Part shown: one piece after another, positions 7,974-17,185 of the stretch
Layout: every line of letters begins with the position of its first letter
How positions within the stretch are numbered: position 1 is the first letter of the stretch
NCBI RefSeq assembly: GCF_007197575.1
Contig: NZ_CP041616.1
Span: forward strand, 248,001-312,000
Origin: Ornithinimicrobium ciconiae
GTDB taxonomy: Bacteria > Actinomycetota > Actinomycetes > Actinomycetales > Dermatophilaceae
Length of the DNA stretch: 64,000 nt
Reading direction: 5' to 3'
Notes under the pieces: generated by a model
Database searches by the model: none
The model's input: the letters and a program-made list of their open reading frames with translations, nothing else
Told to the model about the DNA's origin: nothing
Position numbers and translations under genes: made by a program

Positions 7974-9932
7974 GTGAGACACCAGATGCCGTTGCAGCGT
8001 CCCGGCGCCTGGACGACCTGGCAACTGCGTGGCAATGGAGGCGACCCGCTGACCCTGGCTCACCTCGCCCTGCGCACCACGTCCGACATCGCCCTGGACG
8101 CCGTGGCACGGCGAGCCACTCTGGGGCGGCGCGGGGCCACCGACGTCGTGGACGACCCCTCCGCGCCAGTGGGGTCCGCAGAGGATGCCGCGGCCCTGGC
8201 GCTGGCCCTGGCCGGACTGGGTCGCAGCCAGGCCGAGCTGGCCGCGGCCGCTGCGATCTATCTGCAGCTCTGGTCCCGGGGGGACGTGGCCGCGCTGGCG
8301 CCAATCCATCACCAGGGACTGGGTCAGGCCCTCTTCCTGGCGGGACGTCACGAGGAGCTGCGTCGTGCCCTGCCCGACCTGACCCGGCTGCACCCGCAGG
8401 TGCGTCACGACCTGGAGGTCGACCTGGCCAACCCGCACCTGGACGGGCTGGACCCCGACCCGGCCGCGCACGCCCGGTGGCAGGACCTGCTGGGGGCCAG
8501 TTTCGTCGAGGCCGGCCTGGTGCCGGTGTTGGTGCCCGTCGGGCCGGGGCAGGCACCCGGCGCAACGCATCTGTTCGACCGGCTCACCGCAGGCCAGGTC
8601 GCCGGCACCGTCTCCGACGGACCCCTGCTGACGGTGATCATGCCGTGCTACCGCCCCGACGAGGGCCTGCTCACCTCGATCGCCTCGATCCGCGACCAGA
8701 GCTGGGCCAACCTGGAGATCCTGGTCGTCGACGACGCCTCTGGCCTCGACCATGAGGAGCTCTTTGCGCGCGCTGTCGCCCTGGATGACCGGGCACGCCT
8801 CATCCGTCTGCAGCGCAACGGTGGGAGCTATCTGGCCCGCAATGCCGCGCTGCCCGAGGCGAAGGGGGAGTTCGTCACCTTCCAGGACGCCGACGACTGG
8901 TCACACCCGCGCCGTCTCGAGCACCAGGTCGCGGCGCTGCATTCCGCCCCGGACGCCCCGGCCAGCCGCAGCCAGGCCGTGCGGGCCCGAGACGACCTGA
9001 CCCGTCAGTGGTTCGGTTATCGCGCGGTGCGCGACAACGCCTCCAGCCTGATGGTCCGCCGCGAGGTCCTGGAGCGGATCGGCCCGTTCGTGCCGATCCG
9101 CAAGGGGGCCGACTCGGAGTATGCCGAGCGTCTCACCACCCTGGCCGGTCCCCTCGCCGACACCGGCACCCCGCTGGCGATCACCCGGCTGCGGACCGGC
9201 AGCCTGTCGAGAGGGGACTTCACCTATCAGTGGGCCTCACCCGAGCGGCTGCTGTTCAAGGGCAGTTATCGCGCCTGGCATGCTCGTCTGGTCGCTGACC
9301 AGGACACCACCCACGACCGCAGCCCAGGGTCGGACCTGTCCTTTCCGGTCCCCCGCAGCTTCGTGCGAGCGCTGGACTCCGCCCCGGACTGGGCCCAGGT
9401 CTCGGTGGCCTATCTCGGTGACTTCTCGGCCGCGCCCACGCCGGAGCTGATGGCGCGGACCGCCCAGCATTCCTCCCGGGACCAGCCCCTCCCAGGCCGC
9501 ACCGGGCTCTGGCACGCGGAGGCGCTGACCACGCCACTCCACGGTGCGCGCAGTGAGATGCACCCCGACTGGTGGGCGGCCATCCTGGACTCTGCCGGGC
9601 AGCTGACACCGCTCACCCGGTTGGAGGACATCCGGGTGCAGCGCCTCGTCGTGCTCGATCCCCGCGTGCTGCTCCTGGCCGGTGCGCAGGAGTGCCGCCT
9701 CCAGGTGGACCGGGTCGACGTGGAGCTGACGCCGCAGGTGTGTCGGCCCGATGACTCCGGCCTGCCGGTCGACCTGCTCGGCGTGGCCGACGTGTCCCGG
9801 TCGTGGTGGGGACTGAGTCCCCGCTGGGTGGCTGCCCCACACCTCGACGGCACGGACCGCGCCGAGCTCGACGAGCTGGTCCCCGGACTCCTGACCGACC
9901 CTGCCGAGGCTGAGCCGACACCACACCCATAG
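7974..9932 (+). CDS. family 2 glycosyltransferase
   Basis: About 652 residues. A poorly conserved N-terminal region (1-215) precedes a GT2 domain: LLTVIMPCYRP at 218-228, VVDDAS at 251-256, then NGGSYLARNAAL and FQDADDW with the DxD-like acidic cluster. It resembles the GT2 half of the 4577-7495 protein, including RKGADSEYAERL, so the two probably act on related substrates. No signal peptide or membrane segment is seen. In-frame GTG codons occur at 7902, 7971 and 7974. I prefer 7974 because a TAACGT -10 lies 7 nt before it and none of them has a ribosome-binding site; this choice is uncertain. It is transcribed away from the 7492-7881 gene. Confidence 0.75.
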   Translation: MRHQMPLQRPGAWTTWQLRGNGGDPLTLAHLALRTTSDIALDAVARRATLGRRGATDVVDDPSAPVGSAEDAAALALALAGLGRSQAELAAAAAIYLQLWSRGDVAALAPIHHQGLGQALFLAGRHEELRRALPDLTRLHPQVRHDLEVDLANPHLDGLDPDPAAHARWQDLLGASFVEAGLVPVLVPVGPGQAPGATHLFDRLTAGQVAGTVSDGPLLTVIMPCYRPDEGLLTSIASIRDQSWANLEILVVDDASGLDHEELFARAVALDDRARLIRLQRNGGSYLARNAALPEAKGEFVTFQDADDWSHPRRLEHQVAALHSAPDAPASRSQAVRARDDLTRQWFGYRAVRDNASSLMVRREVLERIGPFVPIRKGADSEYAERLTTLAGPLADTGTPLAITRLRTGSLSRGDFTYQWASPERLLFKGSYRAWHARLVADQDTTHDRSPGSDLSFPVPRSFVRALDSAPDWAQVSVAYLGDFSAAPTPELMARTAQHSSRDQPLPGRTGLWHAEALTTPLHGARSEMHPDWWAAILDSAGQLTPLTRLEDIRVQRLVVLDPRVLLLAGAQECRLQVDRVDVELTPQVCRPDDSGLPVDLLGVADVSRSWWGLSPRWVAAPHLDGTDRAELDELVPGLLTDPAEAEPTPHP

Positions 9933-9947
9933 CCCAATTGCCCCGGC

Positions 9948-10133
9948 GTGCACGTGAACGCATCCTTGACACCGCCAGGGTCCAGGTGAACGCATCCTCG
10001 ACACCACCGGGTCCAGGTGAACGCATCGTTCACGCGGATGTCCGGAACCGACGTGAAGGATGCGTGCAAGTGCACATGGTCGGTCGCGCTCGGAGTCGAC
10101 GTGAAGGATGCGTGCAAGTGCACATGGTCGGTC
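9948..10133. repeat. cluster of five related repeats in both orientations
   Basis: Between two convergent genes lie three copies of a GTGAACGCATCC-type unit (9948-9965, 9986-10005, 10017-10033) and two identical 37-bp units in the opposite sense (10049-10085 and 10097-10133) starting CGACGTGAAGGATGCG. The reverse complement of the second type closely matches the first unit, so strong foldback is possible. The third unit is itself a perfect palindrome, GTGAACG-CAT-CGTTCAC. A short (GGGCTC)n run follows at about 10149-10175. No coding sequence is credible here. Confidence 0.8.
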
Positions 10134-10179
10134 CGGGCGGCGAGGCCTCGGGCTCGGGCTCGGGCTCGGGCTCGGAGCT

Positions 10180-12438
10180 CTAGTCCTGCTCGACCAGCGG
10201 GACGAGTTCGACGGCCAGCGGCTCGGCCAAGACCTCGGCGAAGGTCGCCGTGATGTGGGACCCCTGGCGATAGGTGAGCACATTGCGATAGACCGCGACG
10301 CAGGTGCCCTCGGGACAGACCCAGCGGTTCATATCGATGTAGCTCGCCGTCTCCACCTGCTCGGCGGCAGCAGCCAGCGGCTCTGAACCGATGCCGTCGT
10401 CCGAGGGCCAGGTGCAGGCCTGAGCCACCTCGTCGGGTCGGTCGGCGGCGCACTCGTAGGGCGTCGGGTCCTCCATCGGCTGCGGCGTGTCCGACAGTGC
10501 CACGACCGAGGTCCCCTGCTCTGCCAGCTGGCTCCAGTAGTCCACGAAGCCCTCGACCAACGCCGCCTGTGTGGTCCCACCCGCAGGGTCCTGCGCCTTG
10601 TTCCGGAGGGCGGAGGTGATGACGACATCCGGCACCTCGGGCCCGGTCAGGCGCTCCAACACCTGCTGTGACCAGTTGACACACGAGGTGTTGGGCTCGT
10701 CATCGATCAGCGTGGTCGCCGAGCTGAAAGGGCAGGCACTCTTGCTGTAGAAGCGGATCAACCACCCCCGGTCAGCCGCAATGCTCTCCAGCGCGGGCAT
10801 CCACTGACCCACCTTGGAATCGCCGACGACCGCCACCACCAGCTCGCCGTCAGGATCGCCGAACTCACACATCCGCACCTCGGGCCCGGCCACGGTGGTG
10901 TCACACTCCAGGTCGTAGTAGGCGGGCACGTCCTCGGTCGCCAGGAGCGGGTCCGGCGTCACCGCATCAAAGAACGGCTCGTCCTGGGCACTGGCCAGCG
11001 TGGGTGGCTCCAGGGGTTGCGGCGTCTCCTCGTCGGGGCCGCCGGGGCCGTCAGGGCTGTCGGGGCCGTCAGGGCCGTCAGGGCTGTCTGGGTCGTCAGG
11101 GTCCTCGCCCGTGCGCAGGTCCTCATCCGAGCCTGAGCTCGGGTTGCCGCTCGTCGACCAGTTGACCCCGGTGGGCTGGCCACCGGCCGTGGCGATGCTG
11201 CCGACCTGCATCAGCACCAGACCGGCGATCAGCGACACGGCCGTGAAGTTCAGCCCCACCGACAGGGCATAGCGCGAGGACTCCCGCAGTGACCTGGCGT
11301 GCCGGATCGGGGACTCCACAAACCGATAGGACAACCAGGCGGGCAGGAACGAGGCCGCGACGATGATCAGTCCCTCGGTCAGCGACAGTTCACCAAAGCG
11401 CCACTCCCAGAACCGCAGCAACGGCCAGTGCCACAGATAGAGCGAGTAGGACAGCCCACCGACCCACACCAGGGGCCGCAGCCCCAGCAGCCGAGCGGGT
11501 CCGGCGTCCGGGCTCGAGAACCCACCGACGATCACCAGTGCCGTCCCGGCCACAGGCACCATGGCAGCGATCCCCGGCCAGGGTGTGCTGGACGTGACCA
11601 GGAAGGCGCTGCCCAGCACGAGGAGCAGGCCCGCCCACGCCAGCAGGGCGCCCGTTCGACGGCGCCAGGAGGAGAGCACGCCGGCCGCCAGAGCCACCAA
11701 CGCACCGGCGCCCAGCTCCCACAGGCGGGTCGGAGTGATGAAGAAGGCCTCGCTGGGTCGCCACCACGTGTAGGTGATCGCAAAGACCAGGCTCGGCACG
11801 ACGATCACAGCGAGCAGGCCGGCCGCCAGGTGACGCCGCTGCGGGACCGGCGCAGCGGAGGCACCCGCCGGGTCAGCCCGACGCGCACCACGCCCCAGGA
11901 ACCAGAGCAGCCCGATGATCACCAGGGGCCAGATGATGTAGAACTGCTCCTCCACGGCCAGCGACCAGAAGTGCAGCACCGGGGAGGGTCCGACATCCTC
12001 AGCCAGGTAGTCGACGGACCGTGCCGCGAACTGCCAGTTCACGACATACGCCGCCGCAGCGAGGATGTCCTGGCCGATGACCTGCCACTGGACCCGCGAG
12101 GTCAGCAGCCAGGCCGCGACGGTCGTCACCACGAGCACCAGCCCGGCTGCGGGCAGCAGCCGCTTGGCGCGGCGGCCATAGAAGTCGATCAGGTTGACCC
12201 GGCCGGTGGACTCGATCTCGCGCAGCAGCTGGGTGGTGATCACAAACCCGGACACCACGAAGAAGACGTCGACACCGATGAAGCCGCCGGACAACTCCGA
12301 GACCCCCGCGTGATAGATCATCACCAGGAGCACGGCGATCGCGCGCAGTCCCTCGACGTCGGTCCGGAACCGAGCGCGCCGTGGCTCCCCTTGAGCCAGT
12401 GGACGCGTTGGTCGGCTCGGGGGTGTGGCGACGCTCAC
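10180..12438 (-). CDS. acyltransferase-3 / SGNH O-acyltransferase
   Basis: A 752-residue OafA-type protein. Residues ~26-400 form the polytopic acyltransferase-3 domain, with RTDVEGLRAIAVLLVMIYHAG near the N-terminus carrying the conserved His, then FIGVDVFFVVSGFVI. An Asp/Pro/Gly-rich linker (~450-500) leads to an extracytoplasmic SGNH domain: VVGDSKVGQW near 539 holds the nucleophile and YRQGSHIT near 728 holds the catalytic His. Such proteins move acyl groups from the cytoplasm to glycans outside. GTG at 12438 overlaps the stop of the upstream paralogue (GTGA), so the two form one operon. Confidence 0.85.
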   Translation of the reverse strand: MSVATPPSRPTRPLAQGEPRRARFRTDVEGLRAIAVLLVMIYHAGVSELSGGFIGVDVFFVVSGFVITTQLLREIESTGRVNLIDFYGRRAKRLLPAAGLVLVVTTVAAWLLTSRVQWQVIGQDILAAAAYVVNWQFAARSVDYLAEDVGPSPVLHFWSLAVEEQFYIIWPLVIIGLLWFLGRGARRADPAGASAAPVPQRRHLAAGLLAVIVVPSLVFAITYTWWRPSEAFFITPTRLWELGAGALVALAAGVLSSWRRRTGALLAWAGLLLVLGSAFLVTSSTPWPGIAAMVPVAGTALVIVGGFSSPDAGPARLLGLRPLVWVGGLSYSLYLWHWPLLRFWEWRFGELSLTEGLIIVAASFLPAWLSYRFVESPIRHARSLRESSRYALSVGLNFTAVSLIAGLVLMQVGSIATAGGQPTGVNWSTSGNPSSGSDEDLRTGEDPDDPDSPDGPDGPDSPDGPGGPDEETPQPLEPPTLASAQDEPFFDAVTPDPLLATEDVPAYYDLECDTTVAGPEVRMCEFGDPDGELVVAVVGDSKVGQWMPALESIAADRGWLIRFYSKSACPFSSATTLIDDEPNTSCVNWSQQVLERLTGPEVPDVVITSALRNKAQDPAGGTTQAALVEGFVDYWSQLAEQGTSVVALSDTPQPMEDPTPYECAADRPDEVAQACTWPSDDGIGSEPLAAAAEQVETASYIDMNRWVCPEGTCVAVYRNVLTYRQGSHITATFAEVLAEPLAVELVPLVEQD

Positions 12439-14780
12439 CGCCCCGCCTCCAGGTCGTCGATCAGGGGGACCAGGTGGGCGGCCAGCGGCTCGGTCAGCAC
12501 CCCGACAAAGGTGGCTGTGATGTGGGAGCCCTGACGATAGGTCAGCACATTGCGGTAGACGCCGACGCACGTCTGACCGGGGCAGACCCAGGGATCCATG
12601 TCGATGAAGTGGGCCTGCGGGACCTGCGAGGCGGCCTGCTGCAAGATCGTCGTGGCCGGCGAGGCCGCGCTGCTCCAGCTGCACGCCGACGGGTCGTCGC
12701 GGTGCTCCTCGACACACTCATAGACAGGGCCGGTGCCGACCGGCGACTGCGTGTCGGAGATCGCGATCACCCCGATGCCTTCCTCCTCCAGAGCAGTCCA
12801 GTAGTCCACATAACCGGCCACGAGCGCCTCCGGCACGGGCTCCCCCTCCTCATTGCCGGCTGGCAGCGCACTGAGTCGGCCCCCCGACGTGATCACGGCG
12901 ACCGGCTTCTCCGCGCCGGTGAGCCTGGCCAGCACATCCTGCCCCCAAGCCTGACATGAGTGGTATGCCGCACCGTCCACCACGGTCAGCGCGCCGGCGA
13001 AGGCGCAGGAGGACTTGGTGTAGCTCCGGATCAGCCACCCCTGCTCCTGGGCGATAGCGTCCAGCGCCGGCATCCACTGTGCGATCTTGGAGTCGCCGAC
13101 AACGGCCACCACGACCTCACCCTCAGGATCACCAAACACGCACGGCTCGAAGTCAGCGTCCTCCGGGTCGACCTGGCAGCCCCGGTCATAGAGCTCGGGC
13201 ACGTCGCCCGTGGCCCTGACAGGGTCCGGCGTCAGCGTCTCGAAGAACGGCTCGTCCCCGGGTTGTTCGGCCTCCGGGACCGGCAGACCAGGCGGTGGCG
13301 GCGAGCCGGTCTGCTCAGCAGCGTCGCCACCTGCGAGGCCGGAGTCGTCCTGGCGGGAGTCGTCCACGGACACCCCGACCTGGACGCCGCCGCCGGCGCT
13401 CGCCGAGCTGATCTGCCCCACAACGGTCGACGCCGGGCCGTCGGATCCGGCGTCCGGGTCCGACGCTTGGACACCACTGCCGTCCGACCAGCCGGCGCCG
13501 GTCGCCTGCCCGTCGCCGGAGGTCACGCCAGCGGCCTGGGTCAGCAGCAGGCCGGCGACGAGCGCCACCAGGGTGCAGTTGAACCCCACCGACAGGGCGT
13601 AGCGCGGCGTGGTGTGCAGGACCTTGGCAAAGCGCACCGGTGATTCCACGAACCGGTAGGACAACCAGGCGGGCACGAACGAGAAGGCCACGATCGCCAC
13701 GCCTTGGACGAGCGTGAACTCACCGAAGCGCCACTCCCAGAACCGCAACAGCGGCCAGTGCCACAGATAGAGGGAGTAGGACAGGCCACCGACCCACACC
13801 AGGGGCCGCAGCTCGAGGATCCGGGCCGGGCCCATCGAGGAGCCGCTGAACCCGCCAGCGATGACCAGGGCGGTCCCGACCACCGGGACCGCCGCGGCGA
13901 TGCCCGGCCAGTGGGGGACGCGATCGGCCAGGTAGGCGCTCGCCAGGATGAGCAGGATTCCCGCCCAGGCCACCCACGCGCCCTGGCGGTGCTGCCACGC
14001 CGCGAACACCCGGGGTGCGAGCGCGATCAGACCGCCCACCCCCAGCTCCCACAGCCGCGTGGGGGTGATGAAGAAGGCCGCCTCAGGGTTGCTGAGCGAG
14101 TAGATGACCGAAAACAGCAGGGACGGTCCGATGAGCACCAGAACCAGGGCGATCGCCAGGTCCTGACGCCGGGGAAGCACGGGCGAGGCATCCGGCCCCG
14201 CCCGCCGGGTCGCAGCCCGACGCAGGTAGGCGAACAGCCCCAGCAGGACGACCGGCCAGATCAGGTAGAACTGCTCCTCGACCGCGAGGGACCAGTAGTG
14301 CAGGACGGGCGAGGGCATGATGTCCTCGGCCAGGTAGTCAACGGAACGGCCCGCGAAAACCCAGTTCACGACATACACCGCGGCTCCCACGATGTCTTCG
14401 CCGATGTGCTGCCACTGGACCCTGCTCACCATCAGCCAGCTCGCGATGGCGGTGACCAGCAGGACCAACCCCGCCGCCGGCAACAGACGTTTGGCACGCC
14501 GGCCGTAGAAGGCGAGCAGGCGCACCCGCCCCGTCGACTCCAGTTCACGGAGCAGACCGGCGGTGATGACAAACCCGGAGACGACAAAGAAGACGTCGAC
14601 GCCGATGAAACCGCCCGGGACCTGGGAGACGCCAGCGTGATAGAGCATCACCAGGAGCACGGCGACCGCGCGCAGACCCTCGATGTCTCCCCGCATCCCG
14701 GGTCGCAGAGTCGACCCGCCGCGGCGCCGGTGGCGCGGACGGCGGGCCTCTGGAGGCAGCTCGGAAACGGTTGCAGGCAC
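12435..14780 (-). CDS. acyltransferase-3 / SGNH O-acyltransferase, tandem paralogue
   Basis: A 781-residue close relative of the downstream gene with the same layout: basic N-terminus, RGDIEGLRAVAVLLVMLYHAG, ten or so membrane helices, a low-complexity linker, then an SGNH domain with VVGDSKIAQWMP and a C-terminal YRQGSHITATF. Both copies have Lys after GDS where many relatives have His. Two copies in one operon suggest acylation of two positions or two acyl donors. The GTG at 14780 is the furthest upstream in-frame start, but its ribosome-binding site is weak. The ATG at MRGDIEGLRA, about 29 codons in, is possible but would trim the basic N-terminus seen in the paralogue. Confidence 0.8.
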   Translation of the reverse strand: MPATVSELPPEARRPRHRRRGGSTLRPGMRGDIEGLRAVAVLLVMLYHAGVSQVPGGFIGVDVFFVVSGFVITAGLLRELESTGRVRLLAFYGRRAKRLLPAAGLVLLVTAIASWLMVSRVQWQHIGEDIVGAAVYVVNWVFAGRSVDYLAEDIMPSPVLHYWSLAVEEQFYLIWPVVLLGLFAYLRRAATRRAGPDASPVLPRRQDLAIALVLVLIGPSLLFSVIYSLSNPEAAFFITPTRLWELGVGGLIALAPRVFAAWQHRQGAWVAWAGILLILASAYLADRVPHWPGIAAAVPVVGTALVIAGGFSGSSMGPARILELRPLVWVGGLSYSLYLWHWPLLRFWEWRFGEFTLVQGVAIVAFSFVPAWLSYRFVESPVRFAKVLHTTPRYALSVGFNCTLVALVAGLLLTQAAGVTSGDGQATGAGWSDGSGVQASDPDAGSDGPASTVVGQISSASAGGGVQVGVSVDDSRQDDSGLAGGDAAEQTGSPPPPGLPVPEAEQPGDEPFFETLTPDPVRATGDVPELYDRGCQVDPEDADFEPCVFGDPEGEVVVAVVGDSKIAQWMPALDAIAQEQGWLIRSYTKSSCAFAGALTVVDGAAYHSCQAWGQDVLARLTGAEKPVAVITSGGRLSALPAGNEEGEPVPEALVAGYVDYWTALEEEGIGVIAISDTQSPVGTGPVYECVEEHRDDPSACSWSSAASPATTILQQAASQVPQAHFIDMDPWVCPGQTCVGVYRNVLTYRQGSHITATFVGVLTEPLAAHLVPLIDDLEAGR

Positions 14781-14910
14781 GGAAGAAAAGGGCTCTGGGA
14801 GGTGGTTCAGCCAGCGAGTATCGTCTCATGAGCCGACCCACAGCCCCCACAACGCTGCACAGACCAATTCTGGGGACGGTGCAACCTTTGGAGCACCCGG
14901 TAGCGTCTGG

Positions 14911-14932
14911 TGCATCAGAGACGTCAGATGCA
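14911..14932. promoter_or_regulatory. inverted repeat in a divergent promoter region
   Basis: TGCATC (14911-14916) is repeated inverted as GATGCA (14927-14932), directly after a possible -10, TAGCGT (14901-14906), for the gene at 14964. It lies in the 183-bp gap between divergent genes. An operator is possible but unproven. Confidence 0.3.
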
Positions 14933-14963
14933 CACTACTCAGACGCACACACGGGGAGAGACG

Positions 14964-16487
14964 ATGGCGCTGACCACGCGCACTGCACGACGAGGGGTCG
15001 CCGCGCTCGCGGGGCTGGTGATGGCGGCCACTCTGGCGACCGGCTCGGCCAGCACTGCGCCGTTGCCGGCCAGCGAGACCTCCCCCGCGGAGAGCACCCA
15101 GGCTGTGCAGTGGACCGGCGGGCTGGACGCCCAGGCTCCCTGTCCCGAGGGGCGCAGCCGCAGCGCGACGCTGATGACCGAGAACTTCACCGGCGGCATC
15201 CCCCAGAGCAACTTCAACAACGGTTGGCGCACCGTCTCCAGCGGCATCGGCAGCACCCGGGCCGCCCGCTCCGAGGTCAGCTCCGGCGATGGCGAGGACT
15301 GGATGTTCATGCGGTGGGCCACCGCCCCCGTCGGTGCCCAGACCATGCTCGCCTTCACCTCCCGGGGCAATGTCTCCTCCTCCGGCTACTCCCGCGCTGA
15401 CGTGAACTCGCTGAGCTTCCAGGCCGCGGGCAACACCAGCAGCTGGCGGGGCAAGGTCTTTGACATCACGGCCGCGACCCAGGACGAGGGCGGCCGGCTC
15501 GGCACCTGGTTCCAGCACCGCTCCCGGCAGGGCGCGAGCCAGTGGTGGGATGTCGACAACGTCCAGATCTATACCTGCCGGGACGCAGCGGTCAGCCGTA
15601 TTCGCGGCGCCGACCGGTTCGCCACCTCGGCAGCCGTCGCCGCGACCTATCCCGTCGGCCAGGACGTCGTCTATCTGGCCAGCGGCACGGACTTCCCGGA
15701 CGCGCTCGCCGGAGCAGCCCTCGCGGGCAAGCAGGACGCACCGGTGCTGCTAGTGCGCGAGGACTCCATCCCCGCCCCCGTGGCCGCTCAGCTCAACCGG
15801 CTCAACCCCAGCGAGATCGTCATCCTCGGCGGCACCGGAGCGGTCTCCAACACCGTGCGGGACGCCGCGGCGGACTACACCAGCGGGGACGTCACCCGGC
15901 TGGCCGGGGCCAACCGTTATGAGACCTCGGCGGCCATCGCCGACACCTATCCGACCGGCATCAGCACCGTCTATGTCGCCAGCGGCACCGATTATCCCGA
16001 CGCCCTGTCCGGCAGCGCCTCGGCCGGTCGCAACGGCCGCCCGATGCTGCTGACCGGCCCTGACCATCTGCCGAGCGCGACCCGCGAGGCCCTGGACCGG
16101 CTCGACCCCGGTCGGATCGTCATCCTCGGCGGCACCGTCGCGGTGTCCAACTCGGTCCGCAACCAGCTGCAGGACCACACCGACGGCGACGTGACCCGGA
16201 TCGCCGGCGCCAACCGTTATGACACCTCGGCGCTGATCGCCGACACCTTCCCGGGCAACCGCAGCCGCGTCTTCGTGGCCACCGGCGCGGACTTCCCGGA
16301 CGCCCTGTCCGGCTCCGCGCTGGCCGCCAAGGAGGCCAACCCGGTCCTGCTGGCCACCCCGACCCGCCTGCCCAACTCGGTCGGTGACGCCATCGACGGG
16401 CTCAACCCCGACTCCGGCGTCGTGCTGGGCGGCTACACCTCGCTCAACTCCATCGTCCTCGACCAGCTCGGCCGCCACGTCGGCTGA
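14964..16487 (+). CDS. secreted protein with three cell-wall-binding repeats
   Basis: A 507-residue exported protein. A Sec signal peptide (basic TRTARR, then a hydrophobic core to ~30) is followed by a ~165-residue beta-rich domain (40-205) with Cys near both ends. Then come three CW_binding_2 repeats of ~98 residues from ~209, each opening RIRGADRFATSA or LAGANRYETSA, with SGTDFPDAL and ILGGTxAVS. These repeats anchor proteins non-covalently to the cell wall, as established for clostridial Cwp proteins. ATG at 14964 follows GGGGAGAG; an upstream in-frame start would add residues before the signal and is unlikely. The next gene begins 15 bp downstream, so this may be the first gene of the redox operon. 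Confidence 0.85.
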   Translation: MALTTRTARRGVAALAGLVMAATLATGSASTAPLPASETSPAESTQAVQWTGGLDAQAPCPEGRSRSATLMTENFTGGIPQSNFNNGWRTVSSGIGSTRAARSEVSSGDGEDWMFMRWATAPVGAQTMLAFTSRGNVSSSGYSRADVNSLSFQAAGNTSSWRGKVFDITAATQDEGGRLGTWFQHRSRQGASQWWDVDNVQIYTCRDAAVSRIRGADRFATSAAVAATYPVGQDVVYLASGTDFPDALAGAALAGKQDAPVLLVREDSIPAPVAAQLNRLNPSEIVILGGTGAVSNTVRDAAADYTSGDVTRLAGANRYETSAAIADTYPTGISTVYVASGTDYPDALSGSASAGRNGRPMLLTGPDHLPSATREALDRLDPGRIVILGGTVAVSNSVRNQLQDHTDGDVTRIAGANRYDTSALIADTFPGNRSRVFVATGADFPDALSGSALAAKEANPVLLATPTRLPNSVGDAIDGLNPDSGVVLGGYTSLNSIVLDQLGRHVG

Positions 16488-16501
16488 GCCAGGAGATCAC
16501 C

Positions 16502-17185
16502 ATGCGCACCACACGTCGCCTGCTCAACGGCGAGACCCTTGTCCTTGACGTCCCGTCGGCGCAGGAGCTGCCGCCGTCGGCCAGCATCAGCGTGCTGGCC
16601 CAGGACGGTCTGGAGCTGGAGCTCAACAGCGGCGGGCCGGGCCACCTCGAGCACTACCTGTCGGTCAGCGGCAGCACGCTCACCGAGCAGGTGCAGCTGC
16701 GGCAGGGCACGACCCTGCGCTATGGCCGCTACGGCGGGGACCCGGCCTCGGGTCTGGCGTTCTCCGTCCAGGTCGGCGACCACGACGTCTTCGGGTTCAC
16801 CGTCCCCAGCCTCGACCTCGAGGGGCTGTCGGCCCTGCTGTCCCAGGTGGAGTTCACCGCTGATCCCGCCGGTCCCGTGCTCACGCCTGGCGGCTCGGTG
16901 GACTGGTCGCCCTTCCGCACCCATGACATCGCCCAGGTGGCGCTCCTGGACTCTGGCCAGCGCACGCTGCTGGACGTGCGCCGCACCCGCAATGGCGTCA
17001 CTCGTCCCTCCGGGCCCGGCCTGGACGTGCGTGGTGGCCGGCTGAGCCGCTCCTCGGAGGAGGACCGCGCCCACTACGCGGTGCTGGAGACCGCGGCCTT
17101 CGTCGTCTATGGCATTCCGGGCACCGAGGGCGACCTGGACGAGGTCGCCACCACACTGGGCCAGGTCACGGCGGAGCTGTCGTGA
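16502..17185 (+). CDS. unknown protein, first of the redox operon
   Basis: A 227-residue protein with no signal peptide or membrane helix, so probably cytosolic. It appears rich in beta strands and has no cysteine. I recognise no family. The ATG at 16502 follows AGGAG. Its stop overlaps the GTG of the MauE-like gene (GTGA), so it is translationally coupled to the redox membrane proteins. Its place between the wall-binding protein and MauE suggests a role tied to that module, such as chaperoning or guiding the Cys-rich precursor, but nothing in the sequence proves this. Confidence 0.75.
   Translation: MRTTRRLLNGETLVLDVPSAQELPPSASISVLAQDGLELELNSGGPGHLEHYLSVSGSTLTEQVQLRQGTTLRYGRYGGDPASGLAFSVQVGDHDVFGFTVPSLDLEGLSALLSQVEFTADPAGPVLTPGGSVDWSPFRTHDIAQVALLDSGQRTLLDVRRTRNGVTRPSGPGLDVRGGRLSRSSEEDRAHYAVLETAAFVVYGIPGTEGDLDEVATTLGQVTAELS

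Noticed and set aside
9948..10133. CRISPR-like array
   Set aside because: The repeats occur in both orientations and spacers are not of constant length; there are no cas genes.
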